64,000 nucleotides of DNA from the NCBI RefSeq assembly GCF_036786105.1, contig NZ_DAIQRQ010000008.1, positions 1 through 64,000 of the forward strand, read 5' to 3'. Source of the DNA: Ohtaekwangia sp036786105. GTDB lineage: Bacteria > Bacteroidota > Bacteroidia > Cytophagales > Cyclobacteriaceae. Below, piece after piece: positions 54,709 to 63,748 of the stretch. A program made the position numbers and the translations under genes. Below the pieces are notes generated by a model that was not told where the DNA came from, ran no database searches, and saw only the letters and a program-made list of their open reading frames with translations. Each line of letters begins with the position of its first letter. Within the stretch, counting starts at the first letter, position 1.

Positions 54709-55713
54709 GTGTTGAAGTCTTTACTACTCGCAATATCGATTCTTCTGGCAACCGCCTGCCTCGCGCAGACCGGTGGCCAGAAGTCTTTTGATTTTTTGAA
54801 TGTAGCCAACAACGCACGGCTTGCAGCGCTGGGTGGTGTAAATGCTTCGCTCACCGATCGTGATCTGAATTTCTTCTTTAGCAATCCATCCCTCACATCC
54901 GATTCACTGGCGGATTTCGCTTCTGCTACCTATCAGTTTTACGTGGCCGATGTAGGGCAATCTACATTTTCGTATGCACATAAGTTCAATCGTATTGGTA
55001 CGTTAGCCATGGGTATACAGCATTTGAGCTACGGCACCATTCAGGGATATGATGTCAGTGGAAATGAGACCGGAACTTTTAAGTCAGGTGAAACAGCACT
55101 GGTCATTGGCAAAAGTCACCAGGTATTGAATTTCAGATTTGGTGCCAATGTAAAAATGGTGTTCTCCACGATAGCAGGTTATCGTGCCAGTGCAGCCATG
55201 CTGGATGTAGGCGGCGTATTTATACATCCGGATAAAGATCTGCGCGTAGGCTTGGTGGTAAAGAACCTGGGAATAGTTTTTTCGGAGTATTCACCAACCA
55301 GCAGCACGGAGCTCCCCTTCGATGTACAGCTGGGCACATCCTTCAAACCCGAACACATGCCGCTGCGATTTTCGGTTACTGCATACAACCTGGCAAAAAA
55401 AGATGTTACTTATTACAACGCTTCGGCGGGGCAGGATAAACCCGGAACGTTGGATAAGGTATTAAGGCGTTTTAACTTTGGCGTGGAGGTACTGCTTCAC
55501 AAAAATGTAAATGTACTGGTAGGCTATAATTATCGTGTGCACCAGGAACTGAAGCTGGATGCAGCCGGAGGCGGAGCGGGATTGTCGCTGGGATTTTCGG
55601 CACGCATCCGGTCGTTTGAATTTGTTTTTAGCAGAAGTGGTTATGTAGCGGGCAAGGCGGGCTACGGACTCACATTGTCATCGAACTTAAACAGCATGTT
55701 GAAGAGGAGATAA
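54709..55713 (+). CDS. porQ: Type IX secretion system protein PorQ
   Basis: 334-residue outer-membrane beta-barrel of the PorV/PorQ family. After a signal peptide (about 1-19) comes TGGQKSFDFLNVANNARLAALGG, the PorQ/PorV signature, then barrel strands ending in an aromatic C-terminus. PorQ is part of the attachment complex (PorU/V/Q/Z) that anchors secreted proteins at the cell surface in Porphyromonas. Starts at a GTG (a TTG follows directly). Only 3 bp before hslU, so they share a transcript. Confidence 0.88.
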   Translation: MLKSLLLAISILLATACLAQTGGQKSFDFLNVANNARLAALGGVNASLTDRDLNFFFSNPSLTSDSLADFASATYQFYVADVGQSTFSYAHKFNRIGTLAMGIQHLSYGTIQGYDVSGNETGTFKSGETALVIGKSHQVLNFRFGANVKMVFSTIAGYRASAAMLDVGGVFIHPDKDLRVGLVVKNLGIVFSEYSPTSSTELPFDVQLGTSFKPEHMPLRFSVTAYNLAKKDVTYYNASAGQDKPGTLDKVLRRFNFGVEVLLHKNVNVLVGYNYRVHQELKLDAAGGGAGLSLGFSARIRSFEFVFSRSGYVAGKAGYGLTLSSNLNSMLKRR

Positions 55714-55716
55714 TTT

Positions 55717-57126
55717 ATGATGGACGCAAAATATTTAACACCGAAGCAGATCGTTGAGGAACTCGATAAGTATATCATTGGTCAGCAGGAAGCCAAGCGT
55801 AATGTAGCGATTGCCTTGCGTAACCGCTGGCGCAGAATGAACACACGATCGGATATACAGGGAGAGATTGTGCCTAACAATATTCTCATGATTGGTGCTA
55901 CCGGTGTGGGTAAAACAGAGATCGCACGCAGGCTTGCTAAACTGGCCGATGCACCGTTTGTAAAAGTGGAAGCTTCCAAATTTACCGAAGTAGGATATGT
56001 AGGCCGCGATGTAGAAAGCATGGTGCGCGACCTGGTAGAGCAATCGGTAAATATGGTAAAGGCACGCAAAAAAGAAGAAGTAAAAGAGAAAGCAGCACAA
56101 GCCGTAGAAGATGTTATACTCGATGCGCTGATACCACCGCTTCGTACACAACAACCTTCGCGGACCACCGGATTCAGTACGCAATCAGAAACGACATCGG
56201 CAGATATACCCACGAGCGATGTTGAGCTCAATGAACGAACGCGCAGCCACTTTCGTGAGAAAATACGCAACGGTGAGCTGGAAGACCGTAAAATCGAGAT
56301 CAATATAAAAGGAAACGGAGGCTCTAACGTAGGCATGATTGGTGCCGGTATGATGGATGAAGTATCCATGATGAACCTGCAGGAGATGCTCAACGGCATG
56401 ATGCCCAAGAAGAGCAAGAAGCGTAAAGTTACCGTAGCCGAAGCACGCAGAATTTTACTCGATGAAGAAGCTGCCAAGCTCATCGATATGGATGAAGTAA
56501 AAGAAGAGGCTATACATCGCGCCGAGAATGCCGGTATAATTTTTATAGATGAGATCGACAAGATCGCTTCCGGTTCGCGCAAAGGCGGTGGAGGACCTGA
56601 TGTAAGCCGGGAAGGTGTGCAGCGCGATCTGCTTCCCATCGTGGAAGGAAGTACGGTAAATACCAAACACGGAGTTATTAAAACCGATCACGTGTTGTTT
56701 ATCGCAGCCGGTGCATTTCATATTTCAAAACCATCCGATCTTATTCCTGAATTACAGGGCCGCTTTCCGATTCGTGTGGAGCTGAACAATCTTACCAAAG
56801 AAGATTTCATTCAGATACTGCGCGAGCCGAAGAACGCATTGACCAAACAATACCAGGCATTGTTTGATGCAGAAGGTGTGGAGATAACCTTCGCCGAAGA
56901 TGCAATTGATGAGATTGCCAACACCGCCTTTGCCATCAACACGGAAATTGAAAATATAGGAGCCCGCAGACTTCATACGGTGATGAGTAAATTGCTGAAT
57001 GAATTTTTGTTTGATGTTCCTGACAAAATCGGACCGAATGCACGCATTGTTATTAACGCAGCAATGGTACGCGAAAAGCTCTCTGGCCTGATTAAGAATA
57101 AAGACTTAAGTGAATATATTCTCTGA
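55717..57126 (+). CDS. hslU: HslU (ClpY) ATPase of the HslUV protease
   Basis: 469 residues of the AAA+ unfoldase that feeds HslV. Walker A GATGVGKTE (about 60-68), the intermediate I-domain (about 110-245), Walker B IIFIDEIDK and the sensor regions are visible; the C-terminal tail (KDLSEYIL) that docks on HslV is present. HslV itself is not adjacent. Starts at one of two ATGs. Its stop overlaps the next gene's ATG by 1 bp. Confidence 0.95.
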   Translation: MMDAKYLTPKQIVEELDKYIIGQQEAKRNVAIALRNRWRRMNTRSDIQGEIVPNNILMIGATGVGKTEIARRLAKLADAPFVKVEASKFTEVGYVGRDVESMVRDLVEQSVNMVKARKKEEVKEKAAQAVEDVILDALIPPLRTQQPSRTTGFSTQSETTSADIPTSDVELNERTRSHFREKIRNGELEDRKIEINIKGNGGSNVGMIGAGMMDEVSMMNLQEMLNGMMPKKSKKRKVTVAEARRILLDEEAAKLIDMDEVKEEAIHRAENAGIIFIDEIDKIASGSRKGGGGPDVSREGVQRDLLPIVEGSTVNTKHGVIKTDHVLFIAAGAFHISKPSDLIPELQGRFPIRVELNNLTKEDFIQILREPKNALTKQYQALFDAEGVEITFAEDAIDEIANTAFAINTEIENIGARRLHTVMSKLLNEFLFDVPDKIGPNARIVINAAMVREKLSGLIKNKDLSEYIL

Positions 57127-58205
57127 TGAAGTATTGGTGCCCTGTAGTTCTGTTCTTCTGTCTGGCGCTCGGCACGCCCGTGACAGCACAAGACGACCTG
57201 ACGGTAGGCGTTGCTCCAGCGGCTCCTCATTATGATTCTGTTCGCCTGCAGTATATCAAAACATTTCCGGATCACTTCTTTCTCTGGCCTGTGCTGAAGC
57301 AACGCCGGCTGGATTTTGAAATGAAGGACATCAACAATAGAAAGACATCGCTCAGTTATCGCTCCAATAAACCCTATAGCTTTGGCCTGGGTATGTATCT
57401 GTTCGAGCTTGCCCTGGAAGTAACCTTTGCTGTGCCACTCAATGCAGATACAAAACGCATTTATGGAGAATCGGACGCACGCGATCTTCAGTTAAATGTA
57501 ATTGGCAAGAAGTGGGGCATTGATGCTTATCTGCAAAAATATGAAGGTTTCTACCTGGATGATCCATCAGTAAGCATTCCCGCAAATCAACCGTATCCAC
57601 ACCGGGGCGATATAGAGACCCGGAATAACGGTGTGAGTGTAAACTATACATTTAACAATAAGAAGTTTTCGTTCCGGTCTACCTATACATTTGTAGACCA
57701 GCAATTGCGAAGTGCCGGCTCGTTTCTGCTATATGGAACGTTGAGCAGCTTTAGTGCCGCCGGTGATTCTGCCATATTAGGCGAGCCGTATGTAAAACGT
57801 TTTGGTGAGGCAGCCCGCATCAAATCGTTTCGAGTAACCACGCTTGGTGTAGCACCCGGCTATACCTATAGTCTCATCTACAAAGGATTCTTTCTCAATG
57901 GCACACTGGCGTTCGGTCCTGCGCACAACTGGTTATCCTCCACACATGAAGATGGTGTACAGAAGAACGATATAAAATTCAATATATATGCTGCCGGTCG
58001 TATTGCATTGGGGTATAATGGCGACCGCGTCTTTGGTGGTTTTACCTTTATGGCACAAGGTAAATCTGCGCAGTTCGACAATGCACAGATCGTTAGCTCC
58101 AATACAACTTTCAAAATGCTGATTGGTTATCGCTTCCGCGAATTTGGCTTCCTCAAAAAACGTGTATGGGATTTACCCAAGGCGTTAATGGGCGGAGGAC
58201 TTTAA
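57126..58205 (+). CDS. DUF4421 family outer-membrane protein
   Basis: 359 residues with a signal peptide (about 1-21) and a beta-rich barrel-like pattern with aromatic strand ends. The RQRRLDFEMKDINNRKTSLSYRSNKPYSFGLG-like opening is the DUF4421 signature. The function is unknown; such proteins are common in Bacteroidota. Translation is coupled to hslU by a 1-bp overlap (TGATG). Ends 26 bp before the scaffold gap. Confidence 0.8.
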   Translation: MKYWCPVVLFFCLALGTPVTAQDDLTVGVAPAAPHYDSVRLQYIKTFPDHFFLWPVLKQRRLDFEMKDINNRKTSLSYRSNKPYSFGLGMYLFELALEVTFAVPLNADTKRIYGESDARDLQLNVIGKKWGIDAYLQKYEGFYLDDPSVSIPANQPYPHRGDIETRNNGVSVNYTFNNKKFSFRSTYTFVDQQLRSAGSFLLYGTLSSFSAAGDSAILGEPYVKRFGEAARIKSFRVTTLGVAPGYTYSLIYKGFFLNGTLAFGPAHNWLSSTHEDGVQKNDIKFNIYAAGRIALGYNGDRVFGGFTFMAQGKSAQFDNAQIVSSNTTFKMLIGYRFREFGFLKKRVWDLPKALMGGGL

Positions 58206-58231
58206 ACTAATTTCAGAATTCAAAGTTTAAG

Positions 58232-58331
58232 NNNNNNNNNNNNNNNNNNNNNNNNNNNNNNNNNNNNNNNNNNNNNNNNNNNNNNNNNNNNNNNNNNNNN
58301 NNNNNNNNNNNNNNNNNNNNNNNNNNNNNNN
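58232..58331. other. 100-N scaffold gap
   Basis: Default 100-N spacer between two convergent genes. The flanks (TTCAAAGTTTAAG on the left, AACTTTAATC on the right) resemble the heptad arrays, so repetitive sequence probably caused the break. No exact overlap between the flanks was found, unlike the gap at 17430. Confidence 0.85.
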
Positions 58332-58335
58332 AACT

Positions 58336-58839
58336 TTAATCTTCCTTACTCTTCGGATAATCAAAGAACAACATCTTGCCTTTACCCCACGTGGCATCTT
58401 TCCAGGAATCTATATTCAATTGAAATGCTACAATACCGCAGGTAGGTACATTGTCAATATCCAACTCGGCATCCTGAAACGAATTGACAAACTCGGTGAG
58501 CCCGGGATTGTGGCCGAATAATATCACCGAATTGTATTTGTCTTTGAGCCCCTGGATCAGCGAAAGGATAGCTTCTTCATCGGCGTGATACAGTGATTTT
58601 TTTGTCTTGATCTTTTCTTTCGCATACTTCAGCACCTCGGCTATACGTTTGGCGGTAGAATACGCGCGTTTCGCGGGGCTGCTTATAATCAGGTCGGGGT
58701 GTATATCTTTCTCCTTCAAACGCTTGCCCATGCGTGGAGCGTCATTCTTGCCACGTTCATTCAACGGCCGGTCATAATCATCCTGCAACGGATTGGCCCA
58801 ACTCGATTTTGCATGTCGCACTATATACAAGGTTTTCAT
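58336..58839 (-). CDS. SixA-like histidine phosphatase
   Basis: 167 residues. VRHAKSSW supplies the catalytic RHG-type motif (Arg8, His9), with further conserved Arg/His in SPAKRAYSTA and FGHNPGLTEF. SixA-type phosphatases remove phosphate from histidine of signalling or PTS proteins; the target here is unknown. Cytoplasmic. Divergent from the LpxL-like gene; its 3' end abuts the scaffold gap. Confidence 0.9.
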   Translation of the reverse strand: MKTLYIVRHAKSSWANPLQDDYDRPLNERGKNDAPRMGKRLKEKDIHPDLIISSPAKRAYSTAKRIAEVLKYAKEKIKTKKSLYHADEEAILSLIQGLKDKYNSVILFGHNPGLTEFVNSFQDAELDIDNVPTCGIVAFQLNIDSWKDATWGKGKMLFFDYPKSKED

Positions 58840-58903
58840 ACCCCAGGGATGCTTGTTTCTAAAGTTTTACAAATCAATTTATTAACCATTATCTTCGCGC
58901 CAC

Positions 58904-59830
58904 ATGGATGGAGCCAAGAAATTACGCAGAAAGATACGGTATACGATCCTTTACCGCTTTGTTCAATTCCTGATTTTTATCTCCTCGCGTCTGCCACGGG
59001 TATTCTGGCTTCGCTTCTGTGGCATATTGGGCAAAATAGCGTATATGTTTGCCGTACAAACCCGCAGGCTTACGCTTAAACATCTCACCATGGCGTATGG
59101 AAAAGAGAAGAGCCCGACAGAGATCAGAAAATTGTCACGCAAAGTTTTTGAAATGCTGGGCAAAAATGCCGGCGATGTGCTGCGTGCATCCGGAACCGTA
59201 AAGGACTGGAGTGATATTGAGAAATTTCTGGTAATACACGGTTATGAGAACTATGAAGCTGCACGACAAAAGGGTAAGGGAATAGTTTTCGTGGCCTGCC
59301 ATCTGGGTGCGTTCGACCTGGAGGTTACCGCAATGGCTGTACGCGGTTTGAATCCCAACATTATAGGCACGCCGCTGAAAGATGAGCGGCTGAATAAATT
59401 ACTCTGGGGCTATCGGAATAAATATGGTGCAGTAGCCATTGAACGGGGGCGCGAAACGTTTCGCATGATAAAAGTATTGAAGTCGGGTGGAACCGTTGCA
59501 TTATTGATCGATCAGGATACAAAAGTAAAAAGCCGCTTTGTAAATTTCTTCGGTATGCCTGCCGCTACCCCGGTGGGTGCTACTGTACTCGCCATGAAGA
59601 CGGGTGCTACAGTTATTCCTACCTATATATACCTCGGCGATGACTGGAAGCAGCACATGCATCTTCTTCCGGAATTGCCCCTTGCGTTAACAGGCGATGA
59701 TGAAGCCGATATGGTATATAATACACAGATTATGACAAGCTTTATCGAACAGCAGGTTCGTAAACATCCGGCACAATGGGTTTGGATGCACGAGCGCTGG
59801 AAAACAAAACCCGGCGAAGAGATTGTTTAG
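58904..59830 (+). CDS. LpxL/HtrB-type lipid A acyltransferase
   Basis: 308 residues: an N-terminal membrane helix (about 15-32) and the catalytic HxxxxD motif in CHLGAFD (His133, Asp138), with the conserved ERGRETF and DQDTKVKSRFVNFFG segments. It adds a secondary acyl chain to lipid A on the cytoplasmic face in the known family. Whether this enzyme is LpxL- or LpxM-like is not resolved. It begins at ATG and is a single gene. Confidence 0.88.
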   Translation: MDGAKKLRRKIRYTILYRFVQFLIFISSRLPRVFWLRFCGILGKIAYMFAVQTRRLTLKHLTMAYGKEKSPTEIRKLSRKVFEMLGKNAGDVLRASGTVKDWSDIEKFLVIHGYENYEAARQKGKGIVFVACHLGAFDLEVTAMAVRGLNPNIIGTPLKDERLNKLLWGYRNKYGAVAIERGRETFRMIKVLKSGGTVALLIDQDTKVKSRFVNFFGMPAATPVGATVLAMKTGATVIPTYIYLGDDWKQHMHLLPELPLALTGDDEADMVYNTQIMTSFIEQQVRKHPAQWVWMHERWKTKPGEEIV

Positions 59831-59857
59831 AATAATTGTCAGGCAGTATATATAGCC

Positions 59858-60358
59858 TTAACGCCTTTCGTACACCACAAAATCAAATGCATACGCATGC
59901 CGTTGGTCAGCCGGATGATGCTGCCGTGAAATCTCGCGCCATGCCTGTTTATCAAAAACAGGAAATTGTACATCGCCTGGTATCTCTGCCTGTATCTCCG
60001 TAAGATAAAGAAGATCGGCTACCGCTAATGAGGCCCGGTATATTTCAGCACCACCAATCACAAATGCTTCCTGTTCACCGCCTTCGCGTGCGAGCTGCAA
60101 AGCTGCTTCAATCGAATTTACAACCGTACAACCAGGCGCCTGGAAATCATCCTGATGCGTAACCACGATGTTGGTACGATTAGGCAGCGGTTTGAATTTG
60201 GCAGGAATAGAATCGTAATTCTTTCGTCCCATAATACAGTAGTGACCTTGTGTAGTGGTCATAAAGTATTTCATGTCATCCGGCAGGTGCCAGGGCAGAT
60301 CGTTGTTCTTTCCGATAACACGGTTACGGGCGAGTGCGGCAATGAGAGAGATCTTCAT
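59858..60358 (-). CDS. folA: Dihydrofolate reductase
   Basis: 166 residues reducing dihydrofolate to tetrahydrofolate with NADPH. The start ISLIAALARNRVIGKNNDLPWHLPDDM contains the folate-binding Asp and Trp; GRKNYDSIP and GGAEIYRASL are the nucleotide-site segments. It follows fmt by 18 bp on the same strand, so it forms an fmt-folA operon, which links one-carbon metabolism to initiator tRNA formylation. Confidence 0.96.
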   Translation of the reverse strand: MKISLIAALARNRVIGKNNDLPWHLPDDMKYFMTTTQGHYCIMGRKNYDSIPAKFKPLPNRTNIVVTHQDDFQAPGCTVVNSIEAALQLAREGGEQEAFVIGGAEIYRASLAVADLLYLTEIQAEIPGDVQFPVFDKQAWREISRQHHPADQRHAYAFDFVVYERR

Positions 60359-60376
60359 AAATATATACCTGCAAAA

Positions 60377-61297
60377 TTATACTTTGTTACCTCTGAAAAA
60401 TTCCTGAATGGCCATGCGTTTTTTTCCTTCCGGCTGAAGCTCATCAACAGATACCCAACCGTTAGATGTTTTGATATAAAGATACTGCTTATTATCCGTG
60501 TCGATCGTGCCGGGCGTATCTTCTGTATTCTTTTTATCGGCTACCGATACACGAAAGATCTTGAAGTTCTTTTCACGGATAATTGTCCAGGCAGTAGGGT
60601 GTGGGTTAAGCCCGCGTACAAAATTTCGCACTGCTTCGGAAGGTGTATTCCAGTTTATCTGGCAAGTCTCTTTAAAGATTTTGGGAGCATGTTTGATCTC
60701 GACATCTGCAGGCTGCGGTATAGATGGATAATTACCCGCTTCTATACCGCGCACGGTTTTTAATACCAGCTGTGATCCTTTGTTCATAAGCCGCTCATAC
60801 AGCGTACCCACGGTGTCATCTTCGTGTATCGGCTCACGCTCCTGGTATATAATACTACCGGTATCAATTTCGTGTTTTAAAAAGAATGTGGAGATGCCGG
60901 TTTCTTTTTCTCCATTGATAATGGCCCAGTTGATCGGCGCTGCACCACGATATTGCGGAAGTAAAGATGCATGTAAATTAAACGTTCCCAGCGGAGGCAT
61001 AGACCACACTACTTCCGGCAGCATGCGAAAGGCTACTACAATTTGCAGCGTTGCCTGATAACTTTTCAGTGTTTCCAAAAACTCTGGCGCCTTGAGATTT
61101 GTTGGCTGCAGTACAGGGATATTGTGTTGAAGGGCACATTCTTTAACCGGTGAATAGGAGATTTTTTGACCGCGGCCCTGAGGCTTATCGGGCGCAGTAA
61201 CAACGGCTACAACATCAATGTTATTCTCCAGAAGAATTTGCAGACTGGGCACCGCAAACTCCGGTGTTCCCATAAAAATGATGCGAAGGTGATTCAT
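60377..61297 (-). CDS. fmt: Methionyl-tRNA formyltransferase
   Basis: 306 residues. It formylates initiator Met-tRNA using formyl-THF. MGTPEFAVPSL opens the Rossmann-like domain; the catalytic segment FNLHASLLPQYRGAAPI has the conserved Asn/His and the Asp follows in EIDTGSI. A C-terminal tRNA-binding domain is present. First gene of the fmt-folA operon. Confidence 0.95.
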   Translation of the reverse strand: MNHLRIIFMGTPEFAVPSLQILLENNIDVVAVVTAPDKPQGRGQKISYSPVKECALQHNIPVLQPTNLKAPEFLETLKSYQATLQIVVAFRMLPEVVWSMPPLGTFNLHASLLPQYRGAAPINWAIINGEKETGISTFFLKHEIDTGSIIYQEREPIHEDDTVGTLYERLMNKGSQLVLKTVRGIEAGNYPSIPQPADVEIKHAPKIFKETCQINWNTPSEAVRNFVRGLNPHPTAWTIIREKNFKIFRVSVADKKNTEDTPGTIDTDNKQYLYIKTSNGWVSVDELQPEGKKRMAIQEFFRGNKV

Positions 61298-61459
61298 ACT
61301 AGTGCCTGCAAATATATTGATTCTTCCTTCAGTTCACGTTGCGGAATTGTGTGTAATTCTTTCTACTGCTCTCATCTATAGCAAGATACACAGACACGAT
61401 AGTGCAACCGTTGGATTGGCCTTAAACTTGCAATATCTGGTTATATAAACTCTGCAGCT

Positions 61460-61864
61460 ATGAAACGGTTATTATTTGCGGTTTCAATTTTGGTTGTTCT
61501 TGGTTCATGTCAGGTAAACATTATTGAACCCCGCTACGATGCACGTGATAAAGTGACGGGATACTATGCGATGGAAGAATTCAGCGCAACGTTCAACGAC
61601 TATACATACTATACTGTACAGGTGACCAAGTATGGTAACACCGGTAATGAAATATACCTCGATAACTTTTACGGAGCCGATATACAGGTGATGGCTTATG
61701 TGAATGGCGAAAAAATTACCATACCTTACCAGGTAGTGGATGATTACGAAATAGAAGGTACCGGCACCATGCAAGGTCTCAATGTAAGTCTGAACTATAG
61801 TGTTCGCGACTTATATAATCATACACAGACCAATTTCTGTGAAACCCGGGGAAACCGTAAGTAA
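61460..61864 (+). CDS. Hypothetical lipoprotein
   Basis: 134 residues with a lipobox (LGSC, Cys17) and a beta-rich mature part with many Tyr residues (FNDYTYYTVQVTKYGNTG). The family is not recognised. It has its own upstream region and is convergent with the DUF3817 gene. Confidence 0.6.
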   Translation: MKRLLFAVSILVVLGSCQVNIIEPRYDARDKVTGYYAMEEFSATFNDYTYYTVQVTKYGNTGNEIYLDNFYGADIQVMAYVNGEKITIPYQVVDDYEIEGTGTMQGLNVSLNYSVRDLYNHTQTNFCETRGNRK

Positions 61865-61871
61865 AGTATAG

Positions 61872-62171
61872 TCAGTCTTCGCGAAATAGTTTCTTGTCGG
61901 CAATGAAGGTGCCAAACGGAAGGAGTGAAGCTACAAAGGCCAGTGCCGATTTCCCTACGGTCCACTTATACGCAATAGTGGTTTGTATCAACAGCAGTAC
62001 ATACGCTATAAAGAGCACACCATGCGCCATGCCTACAAAGCGTACAGGCTCCGGGTTGGACGCCATATACTTTAACGGCATGGCAATGCCCAGCAATACT
62101 AGAAACGAGATGCCTTCCAGAAACGCCACGACCCGCAAGCGGCCTAACGTAGTTGATAACAGGTTTGTCAT
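61872..62171 (-). CDS. DUF3817 membrane protein
   Basis: About 99 residues with three membrane helices (LRVVAFLEGISFLVLLGIAMPLKY, the MAHGVLFIAYVLLLI helix and LAFVASLLPFGTFIA). This is the DUF3817 family, found next to transporters in many bacteria; function unknown. The ATG at 62171 is chosen because it gives the family N-terminus; a longer form to 62273 would overlap the region upstream of the permease. Confidence 0.8.
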   Translation of the reverse strand: MTNLLSTTLGRLRVVAFLEGISFLVLLGIAMPLKYMASNPEPVRFVGMAHGVLFIAYVLLLIQTTIAYKWTVGKSALAFVASLLPFGTFIADKKLFRED

Positions 62172-62260
62172 GATTATTTTGTGAACTGAGATTCCATCAA
62201 AGGTATTTCGTTTTTGCCCGAAATACCTATCTTCCGAAATTATTTTAGTGACAAACACGC

Positions 62261-63673
62261 ATGAGTGAGACAAACTTTAAACCTGTACTGGGGTTGTGGG
62301 ACGCAACCATGATCGTGGCAGGATCTATGATTGGTTCCGGAATTTTTATAGTAGGCGCTGATATTCTACGGAATGTTGGTGGCTCCGGCTGGCTGATCGC
62401 CGTATGGCTGATTACTGGATTTATGACGATTACGGCAGCTGTAAGTTATGGCGAATTGAGCGGTATGTTTCCCAAGGCCGGTGGCCAGTATGTTTATCTC
62501 AAAGAAGCGTATAACCCCCTGGTTGCCTTCCTCTATGGGTGGAGTTTTTTCGCTGTAATACAAACCGGAACCATTGCTGCCGTAGGCGTGGCGTTTTCCA
62601 AGTTCACGGCTTATCTCATTCCTGCTGTGAGTGAAGATATAGTGCTGCTCAACCTCGGCTTTATACACATTTCACCAGCCCAGTTACTCTCCATCGTCAT
62701 CATTGTATTGCTTACTTATATAAACACCAAAGGTGTAGAAGGAGGAAAAGTAATACAAACCACCTTTACCGTAGCGAAGCTGTTGAGTTTGTTTGGTCTG
62801 ATTGTCTTTGGATTGATCATGATGAAAAGTGATGTATGGTCAGCCAACTGGACCAATGCCTGGACTATACATAAACTGAATGCCGATGGCAGCATAGAAA
62901 ATTACATGACGATTGCCGCAGTAGGTGCGATAGCAGCCGCCATGGTAGGATCGATCTTCAGCAGCGATGCCTGGAACAATGTAACCTTCATAGCAGGCGA
63001 GATCAAGAACCCGCAACGAAATATAGGGCTCAGTTTATTTCTGGGTACGCTGATCGTTACGATCATTTACGTAACGGCAAACATCATGTATACGGCCGTG
63101 TTGCCGCTGCACGAGATAGCATTCGCTGAAAAAGACCGCGTGGCTGTTGCTGCATCGCATGTGATCTTTGGAAATATAGGCACTGTTATTATTGCCTTGA
63201 TGATTATGGTATCAACCTTCGGTTGTAATAACGGGTTGATCCTGGCCGGAGCACGCGTTTACTATACTATGGCAAAAGATGGATTATTTTTCAAACAGGC
63301 GGGCCATCTCAATAAATTTGCTGTGCCACAGCAATCACTTTGGGTACAATGTATACTTGCCAGCATCTGGTGCCTGAGCGGCCGGTATGGCGACCTGCTG
63401 GATATGGTTTCGTTCGTGGTAGTATTATTCTATATGCTCACCATTGTCGGTATCTTTATCCTTCGCAAAAAGCGCCCTGACGTACCACGTCCGTACAAAG
63501 CATTCGGCTACCCCGTGCTGCCGTTGATATATATACTGATGGGCGTAACTTTCTGCTCTTTGTTGATATACTATAAACCTGCCTTTACCTGGCCAGGGTT
63601 GATCATCACCCTGATTGGTATACCTATATATTACTTTGCCGTGCAGCAAAAGAAGCAGGTAGAACGAATATAA
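62261..63673 (+). CDS. APC-family amino acid permease
   Basis: 470 residues with twelve predicted membrane helices. GSMIGSGIFIV (about residues 21-31) is the substrate-binding loop of helix 1 in APC carriers, and AVSYGELSGMFPKAGGQYVYLKEA is the following conserved segment. It probably takes up an amino acid or exchanges it; the substrate is unknown. Divergent from DUF3817. A strong terminator follows at 63682. Confidence 0.9.
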   Translation: MSETNFKPVLGLWDATMIVAGSMIGSGIFIVGADILRNVGGSGWLIAVWLITGFMTITAAVSYGELSGMFPKAGGQYVYLKEAYNPLVAFLYGWSFFAVIQTGTIAAVGVAFSKFTAYLIPAVSEDIVLLNLGFIHISPAQLLSIVIIVLLTYINTKGVEGGKVIQTTFTVAKLLSLFGLIVFGLIMMKSDVWSANWTNAWTIHKLNADGSIENYMTIAAVGAIAAAMVGSIFSSDAWNNVTFIAGEIKNPQRNIGLSLFLGTLIVTIIYVTANIMYTAVLPLHEIAFAEKDRVAVAASHVIFGNIGTVIIALMIMVSTFGCNNGLILAGARVYYTMAKDGLFFKQAGHLNKFAVPQQSLWVQCILASIWCLSGRYGDLLDMVSFVVVLFYMLTIVGIFILRKKRPDVPRPYKAFGYPVLPLIYILMGVTFCSLLIYYKPAFTWPGLIITLIGIPIYYFAVQQKKQVERI

Positions 63674-63681
63674 GATAGTAG

Positions 63682-63710
63682 AAAAGCCATGAATCTCTCA
63701 TGGCTTTTTA
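63682..63710 (+). terminator. Terminator after the permease
   Basis: An 11-bp perfect stem (63682-63692 with 63698-63708), 5-nt loop and a T-run. Confidence 0.8.
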
Positions 63711-63748
63711 CTTACTTCTTACTTCTGTCTTCTTATTTCTTATTTACA
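63707..63748 (+). repeat. Heptad array ACTTCTT
   Basis: TTTACTT, ACTTCTT, ACTTCTG, TCTTCTT, ATTTCTT, ATTTACA in strict 7-nt register, reaching into the stop of the next gene. Confidence 0.65.

Noticed and set aside
55782..56666. 294-codon frame antisense to hslU
   Set aside because: Serine-rich shadow of a well-conserved gene; no plausible protein features.
62172..62273. Longer DUF3817 form starting at 62273
   Set aside because: The extra residues do not fit the family and would overlap the permease start and its promoter.
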